64,000 nucleotides of DNA, taken from positions 1-64,000 of the forward strand of contig CAKTYU010000005.1 in NCBI GenBank assembly GCA_934633985.1, read 5' to 3'. Under the pieces are notes generated by a model. The model was not told where the DNA came from and did not search any database. It worked only from the letters and a program-made list of their open reading frames with translations. Origin of the DNA: an uncultured Clostridia bacterium (lineage in GTDB: Bacteria > Bacillota > Clostridia > Christensenellales > CAG-138). This document shows, piece by piece, positions 17,320-25,878 of this stretch. The translations under genes were made by a program, and so were the position numbers. Each line of letters begins with the position of its first letter. Positions within the stretch are counted from its first letter, which is position 1.

Positions 17320-17949
17320 CTATTTGCAGAGCTCCTTAAGCTGCTCCGCGACGTCGCCGTTGAGCGTTACCTTATATACCCCGCTTCCGGCATTCCATAT
17401 CGCCTCGCCCTCGTCCAGCATCAGCGCATAGCCTTCCCTTGGCGCGTCATCGCCCTCGTATGGCTCCGCCGTTATGCCCGCCGCCTTCAGCCTGCTTTCC
17501 GCGTCGGCGCAGGTTCCTATCTCTATCTCTATGCCGCCGGTATCGTCGGTCTGCATGGCGAGCTTCGCCCCGTTCCCGGCTCCGCCCGCCGTGTCCCCCG
17601 CCTCCGCGGTCTCGTCCGCCTTCACCTCCGGCGCTGCAGTCGCCTCCATTGGGGCCTCCTCCGCGGCCTCCTCCGCGGCCTCCTCCATGTATCCGTCCGA
17701 CATGGGGGTCATCATAGGGACCTCGGCCTTTTGCAGCATATCCCCTATCACCGCCGCGCCTATGCCCACAAGGGCAACCCCGCAGGCCGCCATAGCGCCG
17801 TAGCGCACGAGCCGCGACCGCCTTATGCTGCGCTTTTTTCCCTCTTCCTTCTGCTTTTTGAGAAGAGCGGCGTACATACTGTCAAAATCCACCCTCCCGT
17901 TTTGCTCCTCGCCTATGGAGAAAAGCAGCTCATCCAGCCTGTCAGTCAT
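17320..17949 (-). CDS. Putative membrane anti-sigma factor
   Basis: A 209-residue single-pass protein. A short cytoplasmic N-terminus (MTDRLDELLFSIGEEQ) leads to a basic stretch and one membrane helix (about 48-68, YGAMAACGVALVGIGAAVIG). The exterior begins with an Ala/Glu low-complexity segment (EEAAEEAAEEAPMEA, from a 12-base direct repeat near 17658-17686) and ends in a small alpha/beta domain. Its ATG overlaps the TGA of the ECF sigma gene by eight bases, so the two are coupled. By position and topology it should hold the sigma factor at the membrane; no recognised zinc anti-sigma motif (HxxxCxxC) is present. Confidence 0.7.
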   Translation of the reverse strand: MTDRLDELLFSIGEEQNGRVDFDSMYAALLKKQKEEGKKRSIRRSRLVRYGAMAACGVALVGIGAAVIGDMLQKAEVPMMTPMSDGYMEEAAEEAAEEAPMEATAAPEVKADETAEAGDTAGGAGNGAKLAMQTDDTGGIEIEIGTCADAESRLKAAGITAEPYEGDDAPREGYALMLDEGEAIWNAGSGVYKVTLNGDVAEQLKELCK

Positions 17950-18457
17950 TCCTCTCACCTTCCTTCAAAAGCTCATAGAGCCTTTCCTTCGCCCGGAATA
18001 TGCGGGACTTTACGGTCCCCTCGGCGCTGCCCTGCATGGCCGCTATGGTCTTGTAGTCCAGCTCCGAATAATAGTGCAGCATCACTGTCTCCCGGTATAT
18101 ATCCGGCAGCGCCTCTATCGCCCGCCTTACCCGCTCCCGCTGCTCGTTGGATATGGCGGCGGCCTCCGGAAGCTCGTATTCCCTTTCGGTATCCGGCTCC
18201 GGAAGCTCCTCTGCGGGGATCTCCCGCCTGAGCCTTCGCCCCTCGTCATAGCAAAGGTTGACGGCGACGCGGTAAAGCCATGACCTTATCTGCCCGTCCT
18301 CCATTTTGCTCAGCTTATCTATGTTTTTTATCGCCCGTAGGAATACGCTCTGGGCGATATCCATGGCGTCGTTTTCCCGCTTAAGCACGGAATACGCCGC
18401 CCAGTAAACCATTTTACAGTTTTCGCCGTATATGGCCTCAATGCTCTTGGGGGTCAA
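17942..18457 (-). CDS. ECF-type RNA polymerase sigma factor
   Basis: A 171-residue sigma-70 family factor with region 2 (about 10-75, YWAAYSVLKRENDAMDIAQSVF and IRSWLYRVAVNLCYDEGR) and region 4 (about 110-165, IEALPDIYRETVMLHYYSELDYKTIA, GTVKSRIFRAKERL). Such factors redirect RNA polymerase to envelope or stress regulons. The start codon is TTG (MTPKSIEAIYG) with a weak upstream box. The coupled downstream membrane protein is the likely anti-sigma. Its own promoter has near-consensus sigma-A elements, so autoregulation is not evident from that site. Confidence 0.9.
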   Translation of the reverse strand: MTPKSIEAIYGENCKMVYWAAYSVLKRENDAMDIAQSVFLRAIKNIDKLSKMEDGQIRSWLYRVAVNLCYDEGRRLRREIPAEELPEPDTEREYELPEAAAISNEQRERVRRAIEALPDIYRETVMLHYYSELDYKTIAAMQGSAEGTVKSRIFRAKERLYELLKEGERND

Positions 18458-18519
18458 TGCGCGCTTACCTGCCCTTCATCTGTATTTTAAACGTTTTGGC
18501 AACGCAAAAGGTTGCGTAC

Positions 18520-18549
18520 ATTATATCAGATCAATGGATATGAAAGCAA
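18520..18549 (-). promoter_or_regulatory. Promoter of the sigma/anti-sigma operon
   Basis: On the minus strand TTGCTT, an 18-base spacer and TATAAT. A small inverted repeat (ACGCAA/TTGCGT, 18502-18517) lies just downstream. An extended -10 (TGTTATAAT, 18584-18592) faces the opposite gene. Confidence 0.55.
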
Positions 18550-18633
18550 TTTTTTCGGAGGGGCGCATATACGGCCCATATTATGTTATAATGGCGGTAT
18601 GAGATTTTTCAGTAATATTAGGAGGATATCGCA

Positions 18634-19608
18634 ATGGGCCGCATGAACCTGCTTAAAAACATAGTCAATCCCGCCGGAAATCAGGTGGAGGGCTTCTGCG
18701 TGGTAAAATCCGCCGCCATAAGGAGCAACGTAAAGGGGAGCGAATACCTCGACCTGGTGCTGGCGGACGCTGGCGGCGAAATATCCGCCAAGCTCTGGGA
18801 TTACAGCATAGAGCAGCACGGCGTATACGAGCCGGACAGCATAATAAAGGTGCGCGCCACGGTGAATATATGGAAGGACTCGGAGCAGCTCAAGATCGAC
18901 CGCATACGCCCCGCGCGGGATTCCGACAACGTGGATATGTCGGGCCTCGTGCCCTGCGCGCCGCTGCCGCCCCAGGATATGTACGACGATATAATAAAGG
19001 TCACGGAGGGCTTTACGGACGACGACCTCCGCATGCTCACCCAGTATATACTAAAGGAAAACCGGGAGGAGCTTTTCCGCTACCCCGCGGCGCTGAAGCT
19101 GCACCACGCCATGCGTGGCGGGCTGCTCTACCATACCCATACCATGCTCAGGGCTGCGGAGGCGGTCTGCGGCCTGTATAAAAGGCTCTACCCCTCACTG
19201 AGCTGCGAGCTGGTCTATGCCGGAATAATACTCCACGACATAGCCAAGGTGCCGGAGCTTACCGTGGGCGGCCTGGGCCTCGCTACGGGGTACAGCACCC
19301 CCGGGCAGCTCCTCGGGCATATCAACATGGGGGTCGCCCTTGTGGAGAGGGCGGCGGCGGAGCTTATGATAGACAGCTCCACCAAGGAGCTGGTGCAGCA
19401 TATACTCCTTTCCCACCACAGCGTGCCGGAATACGGCAGCCCCAAGCCGCCCATGTTCCCGGAGGCGGAGATAGTCAGCCAGATAGACGTGCTGGATTCC
19501 CGCATGTTCGAGATGTTCGACGCCCTCGCCGCCGTGGGCGACGGCGAATTTACCGAGCGCCAGTGGGCGCTGGACAACCGGCAGCTGTACAAGCACGGGC
19601 ATAAATAG
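18634..19608 (+). CDS. yhaM: YhaM-type 3'-5' exoribonuclease (OB fold plus HD domain)
   Basis: A 324-residue protein with an N-terminal OB-fold nucleic-acid-binding domain (about 15-95, SEYLDLVLADAGGEISAKLWD) and a metal-dependent HD domain (about 150-290) with LHHAMRGGLLYHTHTM, IILHDIAKVPE, GHINMGVAL and ILLSHH metal ligands. YhaM degrades RNA and single-stranded DNA 3'-5' and helps mRNA turnover in Firmicutes. It is slightly longer than B. subtilis YhaM (314). The ribosome binding site is AGGAGGATATCGCA-ATG. It is single-gene and divergent from the sigma operon. Confidence 0.92.
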   Translation: MGRMNLLKNIVNPAGNQVEGFCVVKSAAIRSNVKGSEYLDLVLADAGGEISAKLWDYSIEQHGVYEPDSIIKVRATVNIWKDSEQLKIDRIRPARDSDNVDMSGLVPCAPLPPQDMYDDIIKVTEGFTDDDLRMLTQYILKENREELFRYPAALKLHHAMRGGLLYHTHTMLRAAEAVCGLYKRLYPSLSCELVYAGIILHDIAKVPELTVGGLGLATGYSTPGQLLGHINMGVALVERAAAELMIDSSTKELVQHILLSHHSVPEYGSPKPPMFPEAEIVSQIDVLDSRMFEMFDALAAVGDGEFTERQWALDNRQLYKHGHK

Positions 19609-19820
19609 GCGTTATCTCTGCTTTTTCTTTCTCTTTTCGAGAAAAGAGAACAGAAAAAGCAGCAAAAAAGAAAGAGAAAAGCTTACAAAAATCAAAACAA
19701 TAAAGGAACGGTTCCCTCCGTTCCTTTTTATATTTTCCTGTCGGCTTTTCTTTCTCTTTTGCTTCTTTTCTCCTTTCTTTTCCCGAAAAGAAAGAGAAAA
19801 GAAGAGGAAAATAATAAGCC
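19609..19820. other. Purine/pyrimidine-rich intergenic region with three hairpins
   Basis: About 210 bases between convergent yhaM and dnaB. Hairpin 1 (19618-19662): CTGCTTTTTCT pairs with AGAAAAAGCAG around an inner CTCTTTTC/GAAAAGAG stem. Hairpin 2 is the classical terminator at 19702-19731. Hairpin 3 (about 19755-19805): CTTTTCTCCTTTCTTTTC faces GAAAAGAAAGAGAAAAG. The strands are almost pure CT or AG outside the loops. No gene is seen. Confidence 0.7.
19702..19731. terminator. Terminator between yhaM and dnaB
   Basis: AAAGGAACGG (19702-19711), loop TTCCCT, CCGTTCCTTT (19718-19727), then TTATATTTTC. Confidence 0.85.
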
Positions 19821-21164
19821 CTAAAACCCCTCGTCCCGGCCTGTGGTGTCCAGATCCGCAAATTTGGCGCTGCTGTCTATCCAGGCCAGCTTTACCGTGG
19901 CGGTGGGGCCGTTGCGGTGCTTGGCGACTATGACCTCGGTGGTGTTGTCCGCCTCCGCGTCGTAAACGGCGGGGCGGTACAGCAGCATTATCACGTCCGC
20001 GTCCTGCTCGATAGCGCCGGACTCGCGAAGATCCGCCATCATGGGCCGGTGGTCCGTGCGCTGCTCGGGCCCGCGGGAAAGCTGGCTGAGCAGCAGTATG
20101 GGGACGTTCAGCTCCCGGGCAAGTATCTTGAGCTTGCGTGTGGTCTCGGATATCTCCAGCACCCGGTTGTCGTACTTGCCGGAGGTCTGCATAAGCTGGA
20201 GGTAGTCTATCACCACCATATCCAGCCCTACGCGGGATTGCAGCCTTCTGCACTTGCTGCGTATCTCCGCCACGCTGCACCCGGCGGAATCGTCTATGTA
20301 TATGTTCGCCTTTGAGAGCGGGTCCAGCGAGGAGGCTATGCGTATAAGCTCCGCGTCGGTTATGGCGCCGGTGCGGACGGACTGCATATTCACGCCGGAA
20401 TCCGAGCATATCATGCGCTGCACGAGCTGCTCGCGGCTCATCTCAAGGCTGAATACGCACACGGTCTTTTTGCCCTTCAGCGCCGCGTTCTGGGCGAGGT
20501 TGAGGGCGAAGGCGGTCTTGCCCATGGAAGGGCGGCCCGCGATTATTATAAGGTCGCTGGGCTGCATACCCGAGGTGAGCCTGTCCAGATCCGCAAAGCC
20601 GGTGGTGACGCCCGTAAGCGCGCCGTTGAGCTTCATAAGCTCGCCCACCCGGTTGTAGCAATCAAGCACGGTCTCGCTTATATGCACCAGCGTATCCGAG
20701 GCCTTTTTCATGGATATGTTGAATATGGCCCGCTCCGCGTCGTCCAGCATCTGCTCAAGGCTCTTTTCGCCGGAGAACGCATCGGAGGATATGGCGGCGC
20801 TGGCCTCTATGAGCTGCCGCATGACGCTGCGCTCCTCCACTATCTTTATATAGTGGGCGGCATTGGCCGCGCTGGGCACATACAGCGAAAGCTCGGTTAT
20901 GTACATCACCCCGCCCACGGCGGCGAGCCTGCCCATGCGGTCCAGCGCGTCTATGACGGTCACGCTGTCTATGGCCTCCCCCCTGTCGTATAAGCCCCTT
21001 AACGCCTGAAATATATCCTGATGCCGCGCAAGGTAAAAGTCGGCGGCGCAAAGCGTTTCCATGGCCTGCTCCACGGCGGCACGGGAAAGCAGCATACTTC
21101 CCAGTATTGATTTTTCCGCCTCAAGGCTGTGGGGCGGCGTGTTGGGTATGCGGGGTTCTTCCAT
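19821..21164 (-). CDS. dnaB: Replicative DNA helicase DnaB
   Basis: A 447-residue hexameric 5'-3' helicase of the replication fork (B. subtilis DnaC). The N-terminal primase-interacting domain spans about 10-110, then a linker and the RecA-like motor domain with Walker A AGRPSMGKT at 209-217, Walker B VVIDYLQLM and the conserved SQLSRGPEQR and HRNGPTATVKL near the end. Length matches the family. It is the last gene of the DUF2232-gdpP-rplI-dnaB transcript, 27 bases after rplI, the same order as in Bacillus. Confidence 0.97.
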   Translation of the reverse strand: MEEPRIPNTPPHSLEAEKSILGSMLLSRAAVEQAMETLCAADFYLARHQDIFQALRGLYDRGEAIDSVTVIDALDRMGRLAAVGGVMYITELSLYVPSAANAAHYIKIVEERSVMRQLIEASAAISSDAFSGEKSLEQMLDDAERAIFNISMKKASDTLVHISETVLDCYNRVGELMKLNGALTGVTTGFADLDRLTSGMQPSDLIIIAGRPSMGKTAFALNLAQNAALKGKKTVCVFSLEMSREQLVQRMICSDSGVNMQSVRTGAITDAELIRIASSLDPLSKANIYIDDSAGCSVAEIRSKCRRLQSRVGLDMVVIDYLQLMQTSGKYDNRVLEISETTRKLKILARELNVPILLLSQLSRGPEQRTDHRPMMADLRESGAIEQDADVIMLLYRPAVYDAEADNTTEVIVAKHRNGPTATVKLAWIDSSAKFADLDTTGRDEGF

Positions 21165-21191
21165 ATAACGTCCTCTCGCTCTTTTTCGCCT

Positions 21192-21650
21192 CTAATTCCT
21201 GCCGGTCTCCAGCGGAAGCACCTCGACCTTGAACCTGGTGTCGGTCTGCTCGTAGAGGTGGGCGGTTATGTCTATCACGCCCAGGGACTTTATGGGCTCA
21301 TCCAGCTTTATGCGCTTCTTGTCTACCTCTATGCCGTACTGCTCCCTGAGCGCCTCGGCGATCTCCGCCGCGCCTATGGAGCCGAACAGCTTGCCGCTGC
21401 CCGCCTTGGCGTAGACCTTTACGGTCAGCCCCTTCATCTCGTCCGCAAGGGCCCTTGCGTTTTGCCGCGCCACCTCCTTGCGGTGTGCGTCGGCCTGCTT
21501 TTTAAGGTTGGCGGCATGTATGTTGTTGGCGTCCGCCGCCACCGCAAGCCCCCGGGGTATGAGGAAGTTCCTCGCGTAGCCGTCGTTGGCGTTGATGATG
21601 TCGCCTGCCTTGCCCTTGCCCTTAACGTCCTGTGTCAGTAAAACCTTCAT
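21192..21650 (-). CDS. rplI: 50S ribosomal protein bL9
   Basis: A 152-residue ribosomal protein with the typical bL9 N-terminal domain (MKVLLTQDVKGKGKAGDI, NDGYARNFLIPRGLA), the long connecting helix (about 40-75) and a C-terminal rRNA-binding domain (KLFGSIGAAEIAEAL, KSLGVIDITAHLY). It binds the L1 stalk base of 23S rRNA. Its ATG overlaps the gdpP stop codon by one base, so translation is coupled. Confidence 0.97.
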   Translation of the reverse strand: MKVLLTQDVKGKGKAGDIINANDGYARNFLIPRGLAVAADANNIHAANLKKQADAHRKEVARQNARALADEMKGLTVKVYAKAGSGKLFGSIGAAEIAEALREQYGIEVDKKRIKLDEPIKSLGVIDITAHLYEQTDTRFKVEVLPLETGRN

Positions 21651-23596
21651 TATTCCTGCGCCTCCTTTAAATAGCTGTTTATGCTTTCCGTAAGCCTGCT
21701 TATGGCCTCGTCCATGGTAACGCCCTTCAGCTGCGCGCCGGCGATGGACTGATGCCCGCCGCCCCCCAGCCCTTCCAGTATGAGCTGGACGCTTATATCT
21801 CCGAGGCTCCTGCCGCTTATGTATATGACCTGATCCCTCTCCGCCAATACGAAGGACGCCTGTATGCCCTTTATGTTCACCAGCTCGTCCGCCGCCTGGG
21901 CAGCTATGAGGTTGGTATCCCCCATTCCGGCGGGGCAGGCGGATATGGCTATCCCCTGCTCCATTATTATTGCGTTTTCCACTACCCTCGCCCTGTTGCG
22001 GTAGGTCTGCATATCGTCCTGGAACATCATCTTCACCGTGGTGTTGTCCGCGCCGTTGCGCCGCAGGTAGCTCGCCGCCTCAAAGGTGCGCGCCCCGGTA
22101 TTGAAGGAGAAATGCTTGGTGTCCATGGTTATGCCCGCAAGCAGCGCCCCGCACTCGAAGGTGGTGGGCTTCAGCCCGTCGTCAAAGTACTGTATCACCT
22201 CCGTCACCATCTCGCAGGCGGAGGAGGAGCCTGCCTCAAGGTAGTTCAGGGTGGGGTTCTGTATTGAGTCCACCGCCCGCCTGTGGTGATCTATCACCAC
22301 CGTCTTGCTCGCCCTTTCCAAAAGCTCCGCGCTGAGCAGCGAGCTTTTGCGCTGGGTATCCACTATTATCAGCAGCGAGGAGGAGCGCATCATCTGGGCG
22401 GCCTGCTCCGGCGTCCTTATTACATCCCTGTACGCCTTGTTTTCCCGCATGGCCTCTATCGCCCCGTCAATGCTGGCGTTGGATTCATCCAGCACGAAGT
22501 AGGCGGGGCAGCTTATGCTCTTGGCGCAGCGCATTATGCCAAGGCCCGCCCCCACGCAGTCCATATCCGGCAGCCTGTGGCCCATCACGAACACCGCGTC
22601 CGCCGTGTCCATTAGCTGATGCAGCGCCTCCGCAAAGAGCCGCGCCTTTACCCGCGAGTTTTTGGTAGTCACCTGCCGCTTGCCGCCGTAGAAGGAGTAG
22701 TTAGCCCCCCGCTTTATCACCGCCTGATCCCCGCCGCGGCCCAGCACCAGCTGCATACCGTTTCGCGCCGCCTCGTCGGAGGCGGCTATCCGGTCCGCCA
22801 CGCCTATGGAGATGGAGAGGGTAACGGGCTGTCCGGTGCCGGTGTCTATCTCCCGCACCTCGTCCAGTAGGGTAAAGCGCTGCTGCTCGAGCTCCGCTAT
22901 GCGCTTGGCCTCGAACACGAAGAAGAACTTGCTGTTGTCGTATCGCCTGTATACGCCGTCCATGGCGGTGATGAAGTCGCTCACCTTCCGCTCCACCTCG
23001 GAAAGCACGTTGTTCCGGTGGAACTGCCTGTCCGTCATAAGGTCGTCGTAATTGTCCACCTGTATCAGCCCTATGGTGGGCATCTGCTCCTCGTAAAGCC
23101 TTGAATAGTGCAGTGCCTCCGTCCTGTCCAGCCAGTATTGGAAGGTGAGCCGGGTTTCCGTGCGTATGCGCTGCACCGGCATACTCATAAGCTGGAACTG
23201 CCTGCCGTTATGCTCGATGGACTGGGCCTTGTTCGGGAAGCGCGGGTCCATATCGGGTATGAGTCTGCGTATGTCGTAGCCGGAATAAAGCTCTGCAAAG
23301 GCGTCGTTGCTCCAGAATATCTTTCCCCCGCTGTCAAACAGCACGCAGGGTATGGCGATGTGGGTTATTATGTTGCCCGCCGTGGTGTCGTTTTCCCGGA
23401 ATATGTCGTTCATGGCGTATTTTACCGCCTTCTTGTAGGACAGCACCGAGATAAGGCCTATGCAAAAGCAGACGACGCACAGGGCAAACAGCACATGCGC
23501 CACCCATCTGTCGAGAAATGTCATATACAGCAGCCCGCAGGCCGCCGCCGCCGTTACGAAAAGAGGTATGAACGCGAGCTGCGGTTTTTTTTCCAT
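21650..23596 (-). CDS. gdpP: Cyclic-di-AMP phosphodiesterase GdpP
   Basis: A 648-residue membrane phosphodiesterase that hydrolyses c-di-AMP to pApA. Two N-terminal membrane helices (about 8-55) precede a PAS-like domain (80-150), a degenerate GGDEF domain (170-300) and the DHH/DHHA1 catalytic module: MGHRLPDMDCVGAGLGI, IIVDTQ, VIDHHRR and the C-terminal LGGGGHQSIAGAQ. It controls c-di-AMP, which in Firmicutes governs potassium, turgor and cell-wall homeostasis. It lies between DUF2232 and rplI as in Bacillus (yybS-gdpP-rplI). Confidence 0.96.
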   Translation of the reverse strand: MEKKPQLAFIPLFVTAAAACGLLYMTFLDRWVAHVLFALCVVCFCIGLISVLSYKKAVKYAMNDIFRENDTTAGNIITHIAIPCVLFDSGGKIFWSNDAFAELYSGYDIRRLIPDMDPRFPNKAQSIEHNGRQFQLMSMPVQRIRTETRLTFQYWLDRTEALHYSRLYEEQMPTIGLIQVDNYDDLMTDRQFHRNNVLSEVERKVSDFITAMDGVYRRYDNSKFFFVFEAKRIAELEQQRFTLLDEVREIDTGTGQPVTLSISIGVADRIAASDEAARNGMQLVLGRGGDQAVIKRGANYSFYGGKRQVTTKNSRVKARLFAEALHQLMDTADAVFVMGHRLPDMDCVGAGLGIMRCAKSISCPAYFVLDESNASIDGAIEAMRENKAYRDVIRTPEQAAQMMRSSSLLIIVDTQRKSSLLSAELLERASKTVVIDHHRRAVDSIQNPTLNYLEAGSSSACEMVTEVIQYFDDGLKPTTFECGALLAGITMDTKHFSFNTGARTFEAASYLRRNGADNTTVKMMFQDDMQTYRNRARVVENAIIMEQGIAISACPAGMGDTNLIAAQAADELVNIKGIQASFVLAERDQVIYISGRSLGDISVQLILEGLGGGGHQSIAGAQLKGVTMDEAISRLTESINSYLKEAQE

Positions 23597-23633
23597 AATA
23601 ACCTCCCCCTCAAGGAAAAAGCCTTGCTCCGGT

Positions 23634-24590
23634 TTATTTCTGCATTCGCTCCATATAGCTCCTGCGAAGGCGGAACAGCCTGTCCACCGCCCCCATTATG
23701 CAGAGCCCGTAAACGCTGTACGGGAAAAGCAGCACCAGCGCCGTCACGGAAACGACGGTAAAGACCCTGCCGCGCAGCTTCATCTTTACCATGAACGCCA
23801 TAAGGCACACGCCCATGAGCGAGTAGGGCCCCGCCACCGCACATTCCACCGCCGCGACTATGGCGGAATAGTTGTTTATCTTTAGCCAGGATATGATTAC
23901 CGCGCCTATTACCATTATGATGCTGCCGCGGGTAAAGCCGCGGGAGAGCTGCCATGCGTAAAACCTTGCCATGGGCTTTACCTCGGCCCCCGCCGCGCTG
24001 CAAAGGGCCCGCGCAGCCACGGTATTTACAAGCCCCGCGCCCATGCCCATGCCCATCATGGCCACCATAGCCATATCCGGCGCCCTGTATTCTATCTGCG
24101 CCGTCATTTTTCGCAGAAGCTCGAGCCTTTCACCGTCCACGCCCATCTCCGCCGCTGCCTTTTTCGCCGCCCTGCCGAAGGCCGCCGCGACCTGCAAATA
24201 ATGGCCGAAGGGGCCCTCCCCGTTGAGCAGCGCCGGAACGCAGGTGATTATGTATATGCCCAGCGCCGCGAAGAACGCCCCTATCACCGCCGCCGACCGG
24301 TAGGGCAGCTTATTTTTGAAGATGTAGGCCGACGCAGCGCCTGCGGGTATGGACATGACCAGCAGGCCGATTATGCCCGCATCCACCGCGCCCGCAACGT
24401 ATATTATGCTCCCCGCGGCGGTCACGGCGGCTATGGCAAGGGCGCCGTACCCCCATACCGTGCCGGCAAAGGCAAGCAGCGCGGGCATCAGTATAAGGCC
24501 CACGGGGAAGATATACGCCATCGCCATGGCCCCGAGGCCTATGCCGAAGGAGGCGAGGGCTGATTTTATGTCAAGTGGCTTCAAATGCAA
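23634..24590 (-). CDS. DUF2232 (YybS family) membrane protein
   Basis: A polytopic protein of 318 residues with about eight hydrophobic segments, of the YybS/DUF2232 family that almost always precedes gdpP in Firmicutes. A substrate-binding (S-component-like) role has been suggested but not proven. The likely start is TTG at 24590 (LHLKPLDIKSALASFGIG), five bases after AGGAG; TTG at 24584 is the alternative. An ATG-initiated extension to 24776 would run through the promoter and is rejected. It is the first gene of the operon that ends with dnaB. Confidence 0.8.
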   Translation of the reverse strand: MHLKPLDIKSALASFGIGLGAMAMAYIFPVGLILMPALLAFAGTVWGYGALAIAAVTAAGSIIYVAGAVDAGIIGLLVMSIPAGAASAYIFKNKLPYRSAAVIGAFFAALGIYIITCVPALLNGEGPFGHYLQVAAAFGRAAKKAAAEMGVDGERLELLRKMTAQIEYRAPDMAMVAMMGMGMGAGLVNTVAARALCSAAGAEVKPMARFYAWQLSRGFTRGSIIMVIGAVIISWLKINNYSAIVAAVECAVAGPYSLMGVCLMAFMVKMKLRGRVFTVVSVTALVLLFPYSVYGLCIMGAVDRLFRLRRSYMERMQK

Positions 24591-24614
24591 TCCATCTCCT
24601 TGTATAGATAATCT

Positions 24615-24643
24615 ATTATACAACTTATTTCCCTTTTTAACAA
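24615..24643 (-). promoter_or_regulatory. Promoter of the DUF2232-gdpP-rplI-dnaB operon
   Basis: On the minus strand TTGTTA, a 17-base spacer and TATAAT, ending 25 bases before the DUF2232 start. Confidence 0.7.
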
Positions 24644-24699
24644 CCGCGGGATATGCCGCCCAAAAGGGGGAAAAAGCCTTGATTTTCTGAAAAAAGCTA

Positions 24700-24728
24700 T
24701 TGCGCGGCGGTTTTTTCGGTGATATAAT
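24700..24728 (+). promoter_or_regulatory. Promoter of rpsF-ssb-rpsR
   Basis: TTGCGC (24700-24705), a 17-base spacer and TATAAT (24723-24728) with an extended TGA just before it. Confidence 0.7.
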
Positions 24729-24746
24729 ACGAAGGCTAACGTGCTT

Positions 24747-24779
24747 CTTGCTCTGCCCAAGGCGCGGCAGGGCCACAAG
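24747..24779 (+). promoter_or_regulatory. Candidate S6:S18 autoregulatory leader hairpin
   Basis: In the rpsF 5' untranslated region CTTG-CTCTGCC (24747-24757) pairs with GGCAGGG (24766-24772), then a three-base CCA bulge, then CAAG (24776-24779). Many bacteria repress this operon through S6:S18 binding to a leader hairpin with a CCG-type bulge. The shape fits but the bulge sequence is not the usual one. Confidence 0.4.
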
Positions 24780-24799
24780 ACCATAAGGAGGTGAAAAGC

Positions 24800-25087
24800 G
24801 TGAACAAGTACGAGGCTATGTACATCGTTACCCCTGAGCTGGAGGACGAAGCCATAAAGGGCGTTATCGAAAAGTTCTCCGGCATCATAACCGCCAACGG
24901 CGGCGAGATCGAAAAGACCGATGAATGGGGCCGCAAAAAGCTGGCTTACCCCATCGACTATAAGACCGAGGGCTATTATGTGCTGGTGAATTTCGCGGCG
25001 GCTCCCGAGCTACCCCGCGAGCTTGAGCGTAACTTCAGGAATGACGAAAGCATCCTGCGTTACATGGTAGTTCGCCAGAACGGCTGA
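24800..25087 (+). CDS. rpsF: 30S ribosomal protein bS6
   Basis: A 95-residue protein starting NKYEAMYIVTPELEDE, the standard bS6 opening, with GGEIEKTDEWGRKKLAYPI in the middle. It pairs with bS18 on the platform of the 30S subunit. The GTG at 24800 is chosen over GTG at 24791 because it gives the usual N-terminus and proper spacing from AAGGAGGT. First gene of the rpsF-ssb-rpsR operon. Confidence 0.96.
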   Translation: MNKYEAMYIVTPELEDEAIKGVIEKFSGIITANGGEIEKTDEWGRKKLAYPIDYKTEGYYVLVNFAAAPELPRELERNFRNDESILRYMVVRQNG

Positions 25088-25123
25088 TAAAACAAAAATT
25101 TTAGCTGAAAGGATGGTACCAAT

Positions 25124-25546
25124 ATGAACAAAGCGATCCTTATCGGCAACCTCACCCGCGATCCTGAGGTCAGGACGACCGGCAGCGGCACTACGGTATG
25201 CACCTTTACCATCGCCGTGAACCGCCGCTTCCAGAATCAGGCCGGGGAGCGGGTATCCGACTTTTTCAACATCGTAGCCTGGCGGCAGCTTGGCGAGCTT
25301 TGCGGCAGGTATCTCTCCAAGGGGCGCAAGGTGTCCGTAATAGGCGAGATACAGAACCGCAGCTATGATGCGAAAGACGGCACAAAGAGATATATAACTG
25401 AAATAATCGCGGATGAGATCGAATTCCTCACCCCCAGGAGCAACGAGGGCGGCAGCGGCGGCTATGAGCGCAGCGGCGCCGAGCGGCAGAGCGCGCCCGC
25501 CCCGGAGGGCTTTTCCGAGATAGAGGATGACGAGCTGCCCTTCTGA
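25124..25546 (+). CDS. ssb: Single-stranded DNA-binding protein
   Basis: A 140-residue SSB: OB fold in residues 1-105 (MNKAILIGNLTRDPEVR, then FFNIVAWRQLGELCGRYL), a short Gly/Ser-rich linker and the acidic C-terminal tip DDELPF that recruits replication and repair proteins. It lies between rpsF and rpsR as usual in Firmicutes. The ribosome binding site is AAAGGATGG. Confidence 0.97.
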   Translation: MNKAILIGNLTRDPEVRTTGSGTTVCTFTIAVNRRFQNQAGERVSDFFNIVAWRQLGELCGRYLSKGRKVSVIGEIQNRSYDAKDGTKRYITEIIADEIEFLTPRSNEGGSGGYERSGAERQSAPAPEGFSEIEDDELPF

Positions 25547-25592
25547 CAGCAATAGAAAGGGCCTATCCAGCCAATGAAAGGAGATTCACAAA

Positions 25593-25835
25593 ATGGAAGA
25601 GCGCAAAATGAAGCCCCGTCCCCGCAAATCCCGGCGCAAGGTATGCGGTTTCTGTGTAGATAAGGTGGAGCATATCGACTATAAGGATACCGCCCGCCTC
25701 CGCAAGTACGTAAGCGAGCGCGGCAAGATCATGCCCCGCCGCATGAGCGGAGTATGCGCGAAGCATCAGCGCGAGCTGGCAGTAGCCATCAAGCGCGCCC
25801 GCATAGTCGCCCTGCTGCCCTACGTAGCGGACTGA
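25593..25835 (+). CDS. rpsR: 30S ribosomal protein bS18
   Basis: An 80-residue basic protein with [17 protein letters not shown] and the conserved core [23 protein letters not shown]. The CxxC together with the later Cys and His suggests the zinc-binding form of S18. Last gene of the operon, followed by a perfect terminator. Confidence 0.97.
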   Translation: MEERKMKPRPRKSRRKVCGFCVDKVEHIDYKDTARLRKYVSERGKIMPRRMSGVCAKHQRELAVAIKRARIVALLPYVAD

Positions 25836-25878
25836 TAAGACACTATACAATCCATTTAACTCCGAAGAACGTTAGCTA

